A program made the position numbers and the translations under genes. 13,421 bases of DNA from JAENVT01 sp040005915 (lineage in GTDB: Bacteria > Actinomycetota > Acidimicrobiia > Acidimicrobiales > Ilumatobacteraceae). Positions 13,117 to 13,421 of this stretch are shown piece after piece. Under the pieces are notes generated by a model, which was not told where the DNA came from, ran no database searches, and saw only the letters and a list, made by a program, of their open reading frames with translations. Location: the NCBI GenBank assembly GCA_040005915.1, contig JBDTYA010000300.1, forward strand, positions 1 to 13,421. The letters are read 5' to 3'. Within the stretch, counting starts at the first letter, position 1. Every line of letters begins with the position of its first letter.

Positions 13117-13419
13117 TTACGGAAGCGTGAGCGCCTGGGAGACCTGAATTTCGGTACCCCCGTTGATGTCGATGAGCTGGTCGAGGTAGCCGGCGAGCGA
13201 GGCGTTGCCGTGGAGTCTCCGGGCGATGGACCACATCGTGTCGCCGGCGTGCACGACATAGAGCTTCGAGGCGCCTGCGGCAGCGACGGTCGCGCCGCCT
13301 GTTGCGGTTGCAGGGCGAATCATGGAGGCGGAGGCAGGAGCGCCCCCACGATTCGCCACAACATGACCGGCGCCGACGAGCAGCACCAGCACGATCGCGA
13401 GGAGGGTGAGCAGCGCCAT
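13117..13419 (-). CDS. Membrane-anchored LysM domain protein, start may lie beyond window
   Basis: A protein of at least 100 aa with a membrane anchor (about 1-22, ALLTLLAIVLVLLVGAGHVV), an Ala/Gly/Thr-rich linker (23-51) and one C-terminal LysM domain (53-100) starting YVVHAGDTMWSIARRLHG and ending in SQALTLP. LysM binds N-acetylglucosamine polymers, so the domain probably contacts peptidoglycan outside the membrane. The ATG at 13419 is 2 nt from the window end, and related proteins often carry a short charged segment before the membrane helix, so the true start may be further upstream. In many actinobacteria such a gene lies between lexA and nrdR; that would predict lexA nearby outside the window. 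Confidence 0.8.
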   Translation of the reverse strand: MALLTLLAIVLVLLVGAGHVVANRGGAPASASMIRPATATGGATVAAAGASKLYVVHAGDTMWSIARRLHGNASLAGYLDQLIDINGGTEIQVSQALTLP

Positions 13420-13421
13420 CA

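Noticed and set aside
11756..13234. A 492-codon open frame on the minus strand
   Set aside because: It is antisense to the RibD-C-like gene and out of frame with nrdR, and its product is Arg-rich with no family motifs.

Overview
The window is a gene-dense, GC-rich stretch from what is most likely a high-GC actinobacterium. The gene content fits Acidimicrobiia (Ilumatobacter-like): a B12-dependent ribonucleotide reductase with NrdR, a LysM protein directly upstream of nrdR, a mycobacterial-type ATP-dependent DNA ligase (LigB), frequent GTG starts and apparently leaderless genes. The lineage is inferred from these features, not from a database match. I see no mobile element, CRISPR array, tRNA or rRNA.

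Positions 1-2916 (all minus) hold a short-chain dehydrogenase, ligB and a thymidine kinase cut by the window edge; they read as one transcription unit. Positions 3008-3301 (plus) encode a small, very acidic protein whose stop codon lies in a 10-bp tandem duplication. Positions 3318-7986 (minus) form a tightly packed run, given here in transcription order: a TraR/DksA-type zinc-finger protein, a lipoprotein, an RraA-family protein, a universal stress protein, an acetyl-CoA hydrolase/transferase, a Pat-like GNAT acetyltransferase and an MmcQ/YjbR protein. A 73-codon plus-strand gene (8099-8320) diverges from the DksA-like gene and ends at a strong hairpin.

Positions 8347-13419 form a deoxynucleotide-supply region. 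nrdJ (minus) has a clear promoter and two NrdR-box-like palindromes. A 491-bp divergent intergenic region separates nrdJ from a RibD-C/pyrimidine-reductase-like gene (plus), which converges on nrdR (minus). A LysM protein lies upstream of nrdR and reaches the window end. NrdR, encoded less than 2 kb away, is the expected repressor of nrdJ.

The 491-bp region is the most unusual part. It contains the nrdJ promoter and operators, a perfect 14-bp-stem hairpin, a 99-nt element closed by an 11-bp perfect helix with a nested hairpin, an 11-bp-phased direct repeat inside an inverted repeat, two adjacent DnaA-box-like sites, and a probable leaderless promoter for the plus-strand gene. It is the best candidate here for undescribed regulation.
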